Shown here: positions 16,520-26,168 of the stretch, in pieces | How positions within the stretch are numbered: the stretch's first letter is position 1 | Layout of the letters: each line of letters opens with the position of its first letter | DNA from: Actinomadura terrae | GTDB taxonomy: Bacteria > Actinomycetota > Actinomycetes > Streptosporangiales > Streptosporangiaceae | Direction: 5' to 3' | DNA length: 64,000 bases | NCBI RefSeq assembly: GCF_022751215.1 | Contig: NZ_JAICDG010000005.1 | Span: forward strand, 558,001-622,000 | The notes under the pieces: generated by a model | Database searches by the model: none | Seen by the model: only the letters and a program-made list of their open reading frames with translations | Told to the model about the DNA's origin: nothing | Program-made: the position numbers and the translations under genes

Positions 16520-16801
16520 TCAGGAGCGCTTCACCTTGCGCCAGGCGGTGCGCAGGTACCCGCGGACACGGTCGTTGACGCGGCGCGCGGCGGGGAACTC
16601 GGTGCCCAGCAGCCCCAGCCCGGCAAGGATCGCCACCACGCCCGGCCCCGGCAGCACCAGCATCACGACACCCAGCACGATCAGCCCGAGGCCTCCCACG
16701 GCGACCGCGACCTTGCGCAGCAGCCGCAGCGGCGTCGCCTTCGCCTTCGCGACCGGGACGGCGTCGGTCCCGGCGGTCTGATCGGACATGGTCACGGTCA
16801 T
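16520..16801 (-). CDS. PGPGW-family small membrane protein
   Basis: A 93-residue protein with a polar N-terminal 30 residues, two closely spaced hydrophobic helices (VAVAVGGLGLIVLGVVMLVLP and GVVAILAGLGLLG split by the PGPG turn) and a basic C-terminus. The LPGPGxxxI signature with EFPxARR is the PGPGW (PF09656) family, function unknown. The ATG at 16801 has AAGGAGG at good spacing. Divergent from the PH-domain gene; the gap is about 136 bases. Confidence 0.9.
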   Translation of the reverse strand: MTVTMSDQTAGTDAVPVAKAKATPLRLLRKVAVAVGGLGLIVLGVVMLVLPGPGVVAILAGLGLLGTEFPAARRVNDRVRGYLRTAWRKVKRS

Positions 16802-16937
16802 GGGGACCTCCTTGATCGCCTTACCGATTCCGACGAACGGGACGCCGCCTTCGACCCCGACTGTGTCCAGAGCCACACCGCAGAGGTGCCTTTCCGGTCC
16901 ATGTACGGGAGCGGTGCGATATGCCAGGATGCGCGCC

Positions 16938-17465
16938 ATGGGTTTTGCTGACCGCTACCTGGCCGAGGACGAGTCGCTGGTGCACGCCACGCGCCAGCAC
17001 TGGACCGAGATGGTCGGCGAGTTCGTGATCCTGTGCCTGGTCTGGATCGTCGCGGGCGTGCTGCTGTGGGTGATCCCGTCCGGTGAGAGCTGGGGCCGCG
17101 TCGCCGACTACGTCGTGCTCGGCGTGGCCGTGCTGCTGTCGCTGTGGTTCTGGCTGATCCCGCTGCTGCGCTGGCGCGGCACGGTCTACATCCTCACCAC
17201 CAAGCGGATCTACAAGCGCAGCGGCTTCCTGACCAAGACCGGACACAGCATCCCGCTGATCCGCGTCAACGACGTGGCGTTCCGGGTGACGCTGTGGGAG
17301 CGGATCTGGCGGTACGGGACGCTCGACATCCAGTCCGCGTCCGAGCACGGCATGCTGCGGCTGAAGCGCGTCCCCGATCCCGAGGGCCTGAAGTCCAAGA
17401 TCTACCAGGCCGTCGACGAGGAGCAGCACCGCCACCAGACGGGCCCGGGTCAGGGTGTCTACTAG
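16938..17465 (+). CDS. Bacterial PH-domain membrane protein
   Basis: A 175-residue protein. It has an N-terminal cytoplasmic segment (DRYLAEDESLVHATRQHW), two membrane helices (about 28-50 and 58-78), then a bPH2-type domain (PF03703): WRGTVYILTTKRIYKRSGFLTKTGHSIPL, DVAFRVTLWERIWRYGTLDI. Members are membrane-associated proteins of largely unknown role. I use the ATG at 16938; there is no ribosome site, and a CAGGAT box a few bases upstream may give a leaderless message. Its stop is only 3 bases from the convergent oxidoreductase stop. Confidence 0.88.
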   Translation: MGFADRYLAEDESLVHATRQHWTEMVGEFVILCLVWIVAGVLLWVIPSGESWGRVADYVVLGVAVLLSLWFWLIPLLRWRGTVYILTTKRIYKRSGFLTKTGHSIPLIRVNDVAFRVTLWERIWRYGTLDIQSASEHGMLRLKRVPDPEGLKSKIYQAVDEEQHRHQTGPGQGVY

Positions 17466-17468
17466 GTC

Positions 17469-18539
17469 TTAGGCCGCGGCGGGGCCCTGACCTCGGGGGC
17501 GGAAGGGTTCCAGGCCGGGGTGGGGGCGGCCGGTGATGATCTCTTCGGCGAGGAGGCGGCCGACGAGCGGGGCCAGGACGATGCCGTTGTGGCTGACCGC
17601 CTCGTGGTAGCCGGGCAGGCCGCGGACCGCGCCGATGCTCGGGAGGCCGCCCGCGGGCACGACGCGCTGGCCGATCCTCGGCCGGACGACCGCCGCGTGC
17701 CCGAGGCGCGGTAGCACCCGGGCGGCGCGCATCAGCAGGTCGTGGGTGAGATCGCGCAGGTCGGTGCCGTCGTCCAGGCGCCGGTCGACCGTGCTCGACC
17801 TGATCAGGACGCGGCCCGGGCCGTCCGGGCGGAGGGACACCTCGGGCGAGTGGACGATGTGGCGCAGCGTCTCGCCGGGGATCGCGACGGTCAGCAGCAG
17901 CCCGGGGCTGCGGGCCAGGGTCAGCGACGTCCCGGCGCGGGCGGCGATCGCGGGGGCGCCCTGGCCCGCCGCGTTGACGACGACGTCGGCGCTGAGGACG
18001 CGGCCGCCGGCGGTGGTGACCGTCCAGCTCGTCCCACCGCGGGCGAGACCGATGACCGGTGTCTCGGGACGGACGACGGCGCCGTGGCGGGACGCCAGCT
18101 CCAGCAGGTGCCGGGTGAGCGTGACCGCGTTGACCCAGCCCTCGGCGGGGGCGTGCAGCACGCGGCCCGGCAGCCGCGCCACCGGGCCGAGCCTGGTCCC
18201 CGAACGCCACGCGAGCGGGTATCCCCAGGACTGGTAGCGCTCGGCGCGGCGGGTCAGCTCGCACTCGTCGTCGGAGAGGAGGACCGATCCACAGGGGTGG
18301 TACCAGTTCGCCAGCGGCGTCTCGGACGCGAGCCTGGCGTGCTCGTCCATGCCCGCGCCGTTGAGCCGGAAGTAGTCGTGCGGCTCCTTGTCGAACGCGC
18401 TCAGCCGGGAGAACGTGACCCCGGTCGCGCCCCGGGACGGGCGGCCCGCCTCCACGATCTGGACGCTCGCGCCCGCCCGGGCCAGATGGTGCGCGACGGC
18501 CGCGCCCATGATCCCCGCGCCGATCACGACCGCCCTCAC
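17469..18539 (-). CDS. FAD-dependent oxidoreductase (DAO family)
   Basis: A 356-residue flavoprotein of the D-amino-acid-oxidase/sarcosine-oxidase fold. The FAD dinucleotide motif VVIGAGIMGAAVAHHLA is at residues 4-20, VEAGRPSRGATG follows, and the C-terminal FAD block is SHNGIVLAPLVGRLLAEEI. It probably oxidises an amine or amino acid, with oxygen or another acceptor. It starts with GTG. An AT-rich stretch upstream (about 18625-18670) includes a TAAACT box on this strand, the likely promoter. Substrate unknown. Confidence 0.9.
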   Translation of the reverse strand: MRAVVIGAGIMGAAVAHHLARAGASVQIVEAGRPSRGATGVTFSRLSAFDKEPHDYFRLNGAGMDEHARLASETPLANWYHPCGSVLLSDDECELTRRAERYQSWGYPLAWRSGTRLGPVARLPGRVLHAPAEGWVNAVTLTRHLLELASRHGAVVRPETPVIGLARGGTSWTVTTAGGRVLSADVVVNAAGQGAPAIAARAGTSLTLARSPGLLLTVAIPGETLRHIVHSPEVSLRPDGPGRVLIRSSTVDRRLDDGTDLRDLTHDLLMRAARVLPRLGHAAVVRPRIGQRVVPAGGLPSIGAVRGLPGYHEAVSHNGIVLAPLVGRLLAEEIITGRPHPGLEPFRPRGQGPAAA

Positions 18540-18799
18540 CGCGTGCCTCGGAAGCGGTCGGCGCCCGCCGTCACCTGAGTCATCGAACGCATCCCATCCG
18601 CAGCTCGGACCATGACCGCGAGCGGCGCTAGTTTACGATCTGTTGATGATTGACTACCATACGTGCATGATACCGAGGCGGCGGCTTGGCGCAAGGCGTG
18701 ACGGGAGGGGCATCGGCGACATCGGCGCCGCCGCGCGGGACGCAGCGCCCGGCGGCGGGGACGCGGCGTCCGGTGCGAGCCCGGACGCCGCGCGCACGA
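18540..18799. other. 260-bp intergenic region with an AT-rich island
   Basis: No gene is supported. About 18625-18670 is unusually AT-rich for this genome and contains TAAACT on the minus strand (18630-18635), a probable -10 for the oxidoreductase. Two copies of ATGAT about 20 bases apart may be half-sites. The rest is GC-rich spacer downstream of the PEP-mutase-like gene. Confidence 0.4.
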
Positions 18800-19531
18800 T
18801 CACCGGTAGGGGTCCTCCTTGGCGAGCACGCGCCCGGCGAACTCCTTCAGCGCCGCCAGCGCCTGGTGGTAGGGACGCGGGCCGTACGACACGCGCGCCA
18901 CCCCGGCCGCGGCGAGGTCGGCCAGCGACGTGCCGGGGAACTGGTTGGCGTTCACCGGTCCCGGGATGCCCTCGACCAGCGCCGGTACCGCGTCCAACGG
19001 CGCCCCGATCGTGTACACGCAGTCGGCGCCGGCCTCCAGGTAGAGGCGGCCGCGGGCGGTCGCGTCCGCGACCGGGTCGGCCGCCTTGGCGATGAACGAG
19101 TCAGCCCGGGCGTTGATCACCAGCGCGTCGCCCGCCGCCGCGCGGACGGCGGCGAGGTAGGCGGCCTGGGTCTCGGGCCGGGCCAGCCCGTCCGCGTAGG
19201 TGTCCTCAAGGTTGCAGCCCGCGGCGCCGATCGCCAGGAGGCGGTCGACCAGTTCGGCGGGCTCCAGCCCGTAGCCCGCCTCCGCGTCCACGGTGACCGG
19301 CACGTCCGCGACGCGGATCACGCGGCCGGCGGCGGCGAACATCTCCTCGGCGGGCGCCACCTGGTGGTCGGGGTAGCCGAGCATGGCGGAGATCGCGGCG
19401 CTGGCGGTGGCCAGCGCGGGGAAGCCGGCCTCCTGGACGGCCCTCGCGCTGCCCGCGTCCCAGACGTTCGGCAGGAGCAGCGGGTCACCGGGGCGGTGCA
19501 GGTCGCGCAGGCGCCGGGCGTGGTCGGTCAT
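18800..19531 (-). CDS. Isocitrate lyase/PEP mutase superfamily protein
   Basis: A 243-residue TIM-barrel enzyme. Typical segments: LPNVWDAGSARAVQEAGF at the N-terminus, ASAAISAMLGYPDH, VTVDAEAGYG (metal-binding acidic residues) and GCNLEDT. It lacks the KKCGH lyase cysteine loop of isocitrate lyase, so it belongs to the PEP phosphonomutase/oxaloacetate-decarboxylase-like or 2-methylisocitrate-lyase-like side. It acts on a 2-oxo-acid or phosphonate with Mg. The start at 19531 has AGGGAGAACC upstream. It stands alone, and the substrate is not determined. Confidence 0.9.
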   Translation of the reverse strand: MTDHARRLRDLHRPGDPLLLPNVWDAGSARAVQEAGFPALATASAAISAMLGYPDHQVAPAEEMFAAAGRVIRVADVPVTVDAEAGYGLEPAELVDRLLAIGAAGCNLEDTYADGLARPETQAAYLAAVRAAAGDALVINARADSFIAKAADPVADATARGRLYLEAGADCVYTIGAPLDAVPALVEGIPGPVNANQFPGTSLADLAAAGVARVSYGPRPYHQALAALKEFAGRVLAKEDPYR

Positions 19532-19669
19532 GGTTCTCCCTCAGTCCGTTTTCAGGGGGACAGGGCAGGAGGGCCGTGTGTGACAACCCTGCCCGCCCGT
19601 CCTTACCGAAGAACCAAAAGAGACGGCCCGAAACTCCCGCCGAGCGCCACGAACACCGCTCAGCCCCGC

Positions 19670-20374
19670 TCAGCCCCGGGCGAAGACCTTGTAGATCCGG
19701 ACGGGCTTGGCGGGCTCGCCGTCCTGCGGGCCGTTCTCGCCGGGCTTGATGCCGCCCTTCACGATCCGGTCGAGGACGTGCAGGCCGTGCGTGACCTTGC
19801 CGAGCACGGTGTAGGCGGGCGGGATGTTCGCGTGCGAGTGGACGAGGAAGAACTGGCTGCCGTTGGTGTCGGGCCCCCAGTTGCCCATCGCGACCGTCCC
19901 GCGCCCGTAGGTCTCCTTGCCGGTCAGCTCGTCGTCGAACTTGTACCCGGGGCCGCCCTTCTCGGCGGCGTAGATGTCGCCGCACTGGAGGACGCCGAGC
20001 CGCGCCGAGTTCGTCAGCCGCCAGCACCGCGTGTGGTCGTAGAACCGCTGCCGGGTGAGGCTCGCGAAGTTGTGCACCGCGCACGGCGCGTTCCCCCGGT
20101 CCATCCGGATCGTGACGACGCCGAAGTTCGTGAGGAGGACGACGTCGACCTTCCCCCGGGCGCGCGCCTTCGAGCGGGGCGCGTGCACGGGCTTGGCGGC
20201 CGGGTTGTCGGGCGTGGGCGTGAAGACGCACCGCACCTGACCGTGCCCCAGCGAGGCGGGGGCCGCCTGCGCGGGGGACGCCTGCGTCGGGGACGCCTGC
20301 GCGGCGCCCGCCGGGGCGAGCGCGGCGGCGAGGGCTGCGGCCAGGGTGGCGGGGACTGTCCAGCGCGGTCTCAT
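19670..20374 (-). CDS. Secreted cyclophilin-type peptidyl-prolyl isomerase
   Basis: A 234-residue extracytoplasmic protein. It has a signal peptide (residues 1-27, ending AGAAQASP), an Ala/Pro linker, then a cyclophilin domain: VTIRMDRGNAP, NFASLTRQRFYDHTRCWRL, GDIY, GTVAMGNWGPDTNGSQFFL and YTVLGKVTHG. The QFF and NxGPxTNGSQF catalytic region is intact; the active-site arginine sits in the FYDHTRCWR context. It catalyses cis-trans proline isomerisation on exported proteins. Signal and linker indicate export. Divergent from the esterase gene. Confidence 0.93.
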   Translation of the reverse strand: MRPRWTVPATLAAALAAALAPAGAAQASPTQASPAQAAPASLGHGQVRCVFTPTPDNPAAKPVHAPRSKARARGKVDVVLLTNFGVVTIRMDRGNAPCAVHNFASLTRQRFYDHTRCWRLTNSARLGVLQCGDIYAAEKGGPGYKFDDELTGKETYGRGTVAMGNWGPDTNGSQFFLVHSHANIPPAYTVLGKVTHGLHVLDRIVKGGIKPGENGPQDGEPAKPVRIYKVFARG

Positions 20375-20558
20375 GCCGTCCCACCGTAGTGATCGTCCGC
20401 ACCGCCCGGTAGTGGCAAATGACGACGAAGCGCGGCCGCGCCGGAACCGGCAAGACCCCTGCTCAGCGGGCCGCGATCCGCGCGGGCACCCGATGGCGCC
20501 CCGCCCCGGCCTGGGCTAGCGTCGAAGTGATCATCTGGCCCGCCATGAGGGAGTGCGC

Positions 20559-21587
20559 ATGCTGCCGTGGTCCGCCGACTTCGCCGGCCGCCTGGAAGAG
20601 CACGTCGTCGGCAGCGAACTGCTGCGCGGCAACCCGCTGAAGGACCCGCACGAGCGCCCGCTGCTGGTGTACGTCCCGCCGGGCTACGACGACGACCCGG
20701 CGCGCCGCTACCCCACCGTCTATGTGATCACCGGGTTCACCGGGCACGTCGGGATCTGGCGGAACCGGATGCCGTTCCGGCAGCCGTTCCCCGAGACCGC
20801 CGACGCGGTGTTCGCCTCCGGTGAGGCGCCGCCCGCGATCGTCGTGTTCGTCGACGCGTGGACGGCGCACGGCGGCAGCCAGTTCGTCGACTCGCCGGGC
20901 ACGGGCCGCTACCACTCCTACCTCTGCGACGAGATCGTCCCGTGGGTGGACGCGCGCTACCGGACGCTCGACGCGCCCGAGCACCGGGCGATCAGCGGCA
21001 AGTCCAGCGGCGGCTACGGCGCGATGATCACGCCGATGCTGCGTCCCGACCTGTTCGGCGCGCTCGCGACGCACGCGGGCGACGCGCTGTTCGAGTACTG
21101 CTACCTGCCCGACTTCCCCAAGTGCGTCCGGCACCTGCGCGGGTACGGCGGCGACATCTGGCGGTGGTGGGAGGACTTCAACGGCCGGGCGTCCTTCACC
21201 AGGCCCGAGGACATGGAGCTGCTGGAGATCCTCGGCATGGCGCTCTGCTACTCGGCGCGCGAGGACGGCACGCCCGAGCTCCCGTTCGACCCGGTCACCG
21301 GCGTCCTCCGGACCGAGGTGTGGGAGCGCTGGCTCGCGTGGGACCCGGTGCGAATGGTGCCGGACCACGCCGAGGCGATGCGGTCGCAGCGCGGGATCTG
21401 GATCGACGGCGGGACGCGCGACGAGTGGTACCTGGACGTGGGCGCCCAGGCGTTCCACCGGACGCTGCTGGACGCGGGCGTCTCCGAGGACGTGATCCAT
21501 TTCGAGCTGTTCGACGCGGCCCACGGCGGCATCGACTACCGCTACCCGATCGCGCTCGCCTGGCTGTGCCGGCGCATCGCTCCCTGA
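20559..21587 (+). CDS. Esterase-D/putative esterase family hydrolase (PF00756)
   Basis: A 342-residue alpha/beta hydrolase. The nucleophile elbow GKSSGGYG is at about residue 150, the oxyanion region VYVITGFTGH is near 60-70, and the catalytic histidine is in FDAAHGGIDYRY near the end. No signal peptide is visible, so it is cytoplasmic. The acyl substrate is unknown. The ATG at 20559 has GAGGGAG 5 bases upstream. TAGCGT at 20517-20522 is a likely -10. Confidence 0.9.
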   Translation: MLPWSADFAGRLEEHVVGSELLRGNPLKDPHERPLLVYVPPGYDDDPARRYPTVYVITGFTGHVGIWRNRMPFRQPFPETADAVFASGEAPPAIVVFVDAWTAHGGSQFVDSPGTGRYHSYLCDEIVPWVDARYRTLDAPEHRAISGKSSGGYGAMITPMLRPDLFGALATHAGDALFEYCYLPDFPKCVRHLRGYGGDIWRWWEDFNGRASFTRPEDMELLEILGMALCYSAREDGTPELPFDPVTGVLRTEVWERWLAWDPVRMVPDHAEAMRSQRGIWIDGGTRDEWYLDVGAQAFHRTLLDAGVSEDVIHFELFDAAHGGIDYRYPIALAWLCRRIAP

Positions 21588-21847
21588 TCCCCGAAACCAG
21601 AAATCCCCCTTTATCACCCGACAGACGCCGAACCGATATGAAATCGAAACCGGTGTCGCACGATTCGACGGGCGGGAAGCCAATCGACAGGCGGTGAAGC
21701 CCAAGGGCGGCGGCGCGGTTCCAACGCTCCGACCCCACCCGATGGTTCCAGCGCACGGCGGGCCGGACAGGAAGACCGGTCCGCCGGTCGCCGCTGTCCA
21801 GGGACGTTTTCCGGGCCATCCATCATCTGACCCTGAAATTTTGAAAA

Positions 21848-21872
21848 TCCAGTACCAAATGGATTCATTGAC
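21848..21872 (+). promoter_or_regulatory. Conserved upstream element of the first M4 protease gene
   Basis: TCCAGTACCAAATGGATT, then two variable bases and TTGAC, lies 146-170 bases before the protease start. The same 18-base core and TTGAC occur upstream of the second M4 gene (26169-26193), and both sit in AT-rich stretches. TTGAC may be a -35 with the core as an activator or repressor site. The remainder of the 21588-22017 intergenic region has no gene. Confidence 0.6.
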
Positions 21873-22017
21873 TCTTTTCACACGCCGGGGTGCACTTCGG
21901 GACAGCCCATCCGGATGAGTTCCCAGTCCTCGCCCGACGGACAGGGGTGTCGCGGAGCGTTCCAGCCAGGACGCCCCCGCGCTCCGCCCCGTCCGGGCAC
22001 GTGGAAGGAGCACCCCT

Positions 22018-24426
22018 GTGAGACACCAGACCGCGTTCGGGGCGGCGGCACTGGCCGCGAGCCTCGCCGTGGCGATGTCCGCCCCCGCCACCGGTGCGAC
22101 CACCCGCACCGCCCCCGCGGCCCCGGCCAAGCCGGACCCCCGCGCCGTGGCCGCCGCCGCGGCCGACACCTTCGTCGTCGCCAAGCCGGCCGCCTTCCGC
22201 ACCGCCCCCAAGGACCGGATCATCCGTACGGGCGTCACCTCGGGCCTGCGCGGGCTCCAGCACGTCCAGTACCAGCGCACCTACGACGGCCTGCCGGTGT
22301 ACGGCGGCGACTTCGTCGTGACGACCAACGCGTCCGGCGGCGTGCTGAGCACGTCCGTCGACCAGGGCGAGCAGCTGAACCTGCGCACCAAGGCGACGAT
22401 CACCGCCGCGCAGGCCGCGCAGGCCGCGCGCGCGAAGGTCAGCGAGATCGGCACCGTGTCGTCGCCGCGGCTGATGGTGCTGGCCGAGGGCTCGGGACGT
22501 CTGGTCTACGAGACGGTCGTCAGCGGCCACCAGAAGCGCGCCGAGACCAAGCTGCACGTGATGGTCGACGCCAGGTCCGGGAAGGTCGTCAAGACCTGGG
22601 ACGAGGTCCGCGACGCCGCCGACGACCAGAGCAACTACCACGGCACCGTCGACCTCAGCACGGCGGCGACGTCGATGACCGACCCGTCGCGTCCCGGTCA
22701 CCAGTGCGGCGGTCAGGGCGGTTCCGCGTACACCGGCACCGACAGTGCCTGGGGCAACGGCAGCGGCACCAACCTGGAGACCGCGTGCGTGGACGTGCTG
22801 TACGCGGTGCAGAAGGAATGGGACATGCTCAAGGCATGGCTCGGCCGCAACGGCACCGACGGCAACGGGCGCGGCTTCCCCTCCCGCGTCGGCCTGAGCG
22901 ACGTCAACGCCTACTGGAACGGCAGCTACACCAACTTCGGCCACAACCAGGCCAACAACAAGCAGGCCACGTCGGTGGACGTGGTCGGCCACGAGAACGG
23001 CCACGCCGTCTTCACCAACACGCCGGGTGGCGACAGCGGCGGCAACGGCAACGAGAAGGGCGGGATGAACGAGTCGGCCGGCGACATCTTCGGCGCGCTG
23101 ACCGAGCACTACATCAACGAGCCCGCCCAGTACGACCCGCCCGACTACCTCGTGGGCGAGGAGGTCGACCTGGTCGGCCAGGGCCCGATCCGCAACATGT
23201 ACGACCCCGGGCAGCTCGGCGACCCGAACTGCTACTCGTCGTCGATCCCGCGGACCGAGGTGCACTCGGCGGCCGGGCCGCAGAACCACTGGTTCTATCT
23301 GCTGGCCGAGGGCTCGAACCCGACCAACGGCAACCCGAAGAGCCCGACCTGCAACAACTCCACCGTCACCGGGATCGGCATCCAGAAGGCCGGCCAGATC
23401 TTCATGGGCGGCCTCAACCGCAAGGTGACGAACTGGAGCCACGCGCGGGCCCGCGTCGAGACGATCAACGCGGCGATCGAGCTGTTCCCGAACTCCGGCG
23501 CCGAGTGCGCGGCGGTCAAGGCCGCGTGGACCGCCGTGGACGTCCCGCAGCAGGGCGCGGAGGCGGCGTGCGCGCCGCAGGGCCCGGACTTCTCGGTCGC
23601 GCTGAACCCCGCGTCCGGCAGGATCGACGCGGGCGGCTCGGCGAACGTGACCGTCACGACGCAGACCACCGGTGGCAGCGCCCAGCAGATCACGCTGTCG
23701 GCGACCAGCACCCCGGCCGGTCCGACCGCGACGTTCTCGCCCGCGACCGTCAGCTCCGGCCAGCCGTCCACGATGACGGTGAACGTCCCGGCCGGTACCG
23801 CCGACGGCACCTACAAGATCACCGTGCTCGCGGACGGCGCGTCGGTGGACCGCACCGCGACCTACACGCTCACGGTCGGCACGAACCAGCCCGGCACCGT
23901 GTTCGCCGACGACTTCGAGGCCACCGGGAGCTGGACGGTCAACCCCGGCGGGTCCGACACCGCCACCGCCGGACGCTGGGAGCGCGGCGCCCCGCAGCCC
24001 ACCAGCTACAGCGGCACGAACCTCCAGCTCGCCGCCGCGGGCGGCAGCAACACGCTGGTGACCGGCCCGCAGGCGGGCAGCGACGCCGGGACCTATGACG
24101 TCGACGGCGGCGTGACCACGATCCAGTCGCCGGAGATCACGCTGCCGGCCGGGACGCTGTCGCTGAACCTGTCCTGGTACTTCGCCCACCTCAACAACAG
24201 CGGCACCGACGACTACTTCCGGATCAAGGTCGTCGGCACCCAGACCACGACGGTCGTCCAGCAGACCGGCGCCGCGGCCAACCGCGCCGGTGCCTGGAAG
24301 ACCGAGACGATCGACCTGTCGGCGTTCGCCGGCCAGAAGATCCGCATCGTGGCCGAGGCCGCCGACAACGGCACCGGCAGCCTCGTCGAGGCCGGGCTGG
24401 ACGACCTCAAGATCACCAAGTCCTGA
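22018..24426 (+). CDS. Secreted M4 (thermolysin) family zinc metalloprotease with C-terminal domains
   Basis: An 802-residue secreted neutral protease. Residues 1-27 are a signal peptide, followed by an FTP/PepSY-type inhibitory propeptide (to about 200). The M4 catalytic domain has the zinc motif VVGHENGHAVF (about 323-333), the third ligand in GGMNESAGDIFG, and the catalytic histidine in TEVHSAAGPQNHWFY. Residues about 525-620 are an Ig-like domain (FSVALNPASGRID...). Residues about 625-802 form a beta-rich domain shared almost unchanged with the M28 peptidase next door. Start is GTG with AAGGAG. The first 16 codons and the ribosome-site region nearly match those of the M4 gene at 26473, indicating duplication. 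Confidence 0.95.
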   Translation: MRHQTAFGAAALAASLAVAMSAPATGATTRTAPAAPAKPDPRAVAAAAADTFVVAKPAAFRTAPKDRIIRTGVTSGLRGLQHVQYQRTYDGLPVYGGDFVVTTNASGGVLSTSVDQGEQLNLRTKATITAAQAAQAARAKVSEIGTVSSPRLMVLAEGSGRLVYETVVSGHQKRAETKLHVMVDARSGKVVKTWDEVRDAADDQSNYHGTVDLSTAATSMTDPSRPGHQCGGQGGSAYTGTDSAWGNGSGTNLETACVDVLYAVQKEWDMLKAWLGRNGTDGNGRGFPSRVGLSDVNAYWNGSYTNFGHNQANNKQATSVDVVGHENGHAVFTNTPGGDSGGNGNEKGGMNESAGDIFGALTEHYINEPAQYDPPDYLVGEEVDLVGQGPIRNMYDPGQLGDPNCYSSSIPRTEVHSAAGPQNHWFYLLAEGSNPTNGNPKSPTCNNSTVTGIGIQKAGQIFMGGLNRKVTNWSHARARVETINAAIELFPNSGAECAAVKAAWTAVDVPQQGAEAACAPQGPDFSVALNPASGRIDAGGSANVTVTTQTTGGSAQQITLSATSTPAGPTATFSPATVSSGQPSTMTVNVPAGTADGTYKITVLADGASVDRTATYTLTVGTNQPGTVFADDFEATGSWTVNPGGSDTATAGRWERGAPQPTSYSGTNLQLAAAGGSNTLVTGPQAGSDAGTYDVDGGVTTIQSPEITLPAGTLSLNLSWYFAHLNNSGTDDYFRIKVVGTQTTTVVQQTGAAANRAGAWKTETIDLSAFAGQKIRIVAEAADNGTGSLVEAGLDDLKITKS

Positions 24427-24439
24427 CCGCCCCCCGCCC

Positions 24440-24479
24440 GCGGCCCGTGACGGGGGCCCGCTCCCCCGTCGCGGGCCGC
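24440..24479 (+). terminator. Strong hairpin terminator
   Basis: A 17-bp stem (24440-24456 with 24463-24479) with one G-U pair and a 6-base loop lies just after the first M4 gene's stop. Confidence 0.85.
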
Positions 24480-24534
24480 GACATACGCACCCGATGTGAT
24501 CACCGAATTCGCCCGACGTGACCATGGAGGAACC

Positions 24535-26100
24535 ATGAGACCCCGCATCACGGCGGTCGTGGGGGCCTGCGCCCTCGCGCTGTCCGCCGTCATGCCCGGC
24601 GGTACGGCGTCGGCCGCGCCTGCCGCCGCGCCCGCCGCACCAGTTGCACCAGCCGCCCACGCCGGGGCGGCGCTGAAGTCACCCGACATTCCGCTGGCCA
24701 ACGTCAAGGCGCATCTGGCGCAACTCCAGTCGATCGCGACCAGGAACGGCGGCAACCGCGCCCACGGCCGCGCCGGGTTCAAGGCGTCGATCGACTACGT
24801 CAAGGGCAAGCTGGACGCGGCCGGATACCAGACGCAGGTCCAGTCGTTCAGCTACAACGGCGCGACCGGGTACAACCTGATCGCCGACTGGCCCGGTGGC
24901 GACGCCAACGACACGCTGATGACCGGCGCGCACCTCGACAGCGTCACCGCGGGCCCCGGCATCAACGACAACGGCTCGGGCTCGGCCGCGAACCTGGAGG
25001 TCGCGCTCGCGGTCGCCCGCGAGAAGTACCAGCCGAAGAAGCATCTGCGGTTCGGCTGGTGGGGCGCGGAGGAGCTCGGCCTGATCGGCTCGACCCGCTA
25101 CGTGGACACGCTGCCCGCCGCCGAGCGGTCGAAGATCAAGGGATATCTGAACTTCGACATGGTCGGCTCCCCGAACCCCGGCTACTTCGCCTACGACGGC
25201 GACGGGTCGAGCGGGGGCGGCGGCCCGGCGGGCTCGGCGGAGATCGAGCGGGTGCTGCGCGCCTACTTCGCCACGATCAACGTGCCGGTCGAGGACACCG
25301 CGTTCGACGGACGCTCCGACTACGGCCCGTTCATCGAGTACGGCATCCCGGCCGGCGGCCTGTTCACCGGCGCCGAGGACTACAAGACCGCCGCGGAGGC
25401 GCAGAAGTGGGGCGGGCAGGCGAACGCGCCCTTCGACCGCTGCTACCACTCGTCCTGCGACACCTCGTCCAACATCAACGACCCCGCGCTCGACCGCAAC
25501 TCCGACGCCATCGCCTACGCGGTGTGGACGCTGGCCGGGGGCGGCGGCTCGCAGGAGCCGGGCGGCGAGACCGTCTACTCCGACGGCCTCGAATCCGACA
25601 CCGGCTGGACGGTCAACCCCGGCGGAACCGACACCGCGACCGCGGGCCGGTTCGAGCGCGCCGCCCCGCAGGCGACCGCCTACAGCGGCACGAACCTGCA
25701 ACTGGCCGCGTCCGGCGGCAGCAACGCGCTGGTGACCGGCGCCCAGGCCGGCACCGACGCCGGGTCCTACGACCTCGACGGCGGCACCACGAGCGCCCAG
25801 TCGGGGCCGATCGCGCTGCCCGCGGACGCGAAGACGCTGTCGTTCGCCTGGAACCTCGCCCACCTCAACAACAGCGGAACCGACGACTACCTGAAGGTGC
25901 GCGTCGTGGGGCCGAACGGCTCGACGACCGTCCTCGACCAGACCGGCACCGCGGTCAACCGCGCGGGCTCCTGGCAGACGCAGACGGCCGACGTCTCCGC
26001 CTACGCGGGACAGTCGGTCCGCATCGTCGTGGAGGCCGCCGACAACGGCACCGGAAGCCTCGTCGAGGCGGGCCTGGACGACATCAAGATCACCAAATGA
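24535..26100 (+). CDS. Secreted M28 zinc aminopeptidase with C-terminal domain
   Basis: A 521-residue exported aminopeptidase of the Streptomyces griseus aminopeptidase type, which removes N-terminal residues from peptides. It has a signal peptide at residues 1-27, and the M28 domain follows with all co-catalytic zinc ligands: GAHLDSV, GINDNGSG, WGAEELGL, LNFDMVGS and CYHSSCDT. The last about 170 residues repeat the C-terminal domain of the preceding M4 protease (SGTNLQLAA, LAHLNNSGTDDY, GTGSLVEAGLDDIKIT). The ATG at 24535 has GGAGG 4 bases upstream. With the two flanking endoproteases it forms an extracellular peptide-degrading set. Confidence 0.95.
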   Translation: MRPRITAVVGACALALSAVMPGGTASAAPAAAPAAPVAPAAHAGAALKSPDIPLANVKAHLAQLQSIATRNGGNRAHGRAGFKASIDYVKGKLDAAGYQTQVQSFSYNGATGYNLIADWPGGDANDTLMTGAHLDSVTAGPGINDNGSGSAANLEVALAVAREKYQPKKHLRFGWWGAEELGLIGSTRYVDTLPAAERSKIKGYLNFDMVGSPNPGYFAYDGDGSSGGGGPAGSAEIERVLRAYFATINVPVEDTAFDGRSDYGPFIEYGIPAGGLFTGAEDYKTAAEAQKWGGQANAPFDRCYHSSCDTSSNINDPALDRNSDAIAYAVWTLAGGGGSQEPGGETVYSDGLESDTGWTVNPGGTDTATAGRFERAAPQATAYSGTNLQLAASGGSNALVTGAQAGTDAGSYDLDGGTTSAQSGPIALPADAKTLSFAWNLAHLNNSGTDDYLKVRVVGPNGSTTVLDQTGTAVNRAGSWQTQTADVSAYAGQSVRIVVEAADNGTGSLVEAGLDDIKITK

Positions 26101-26168
26101 GACGGCGTCTCACCACGTCAACCCGCAGATTCAGGAGATTTCAGAGCTTGACCGACAAGTATTGAAAT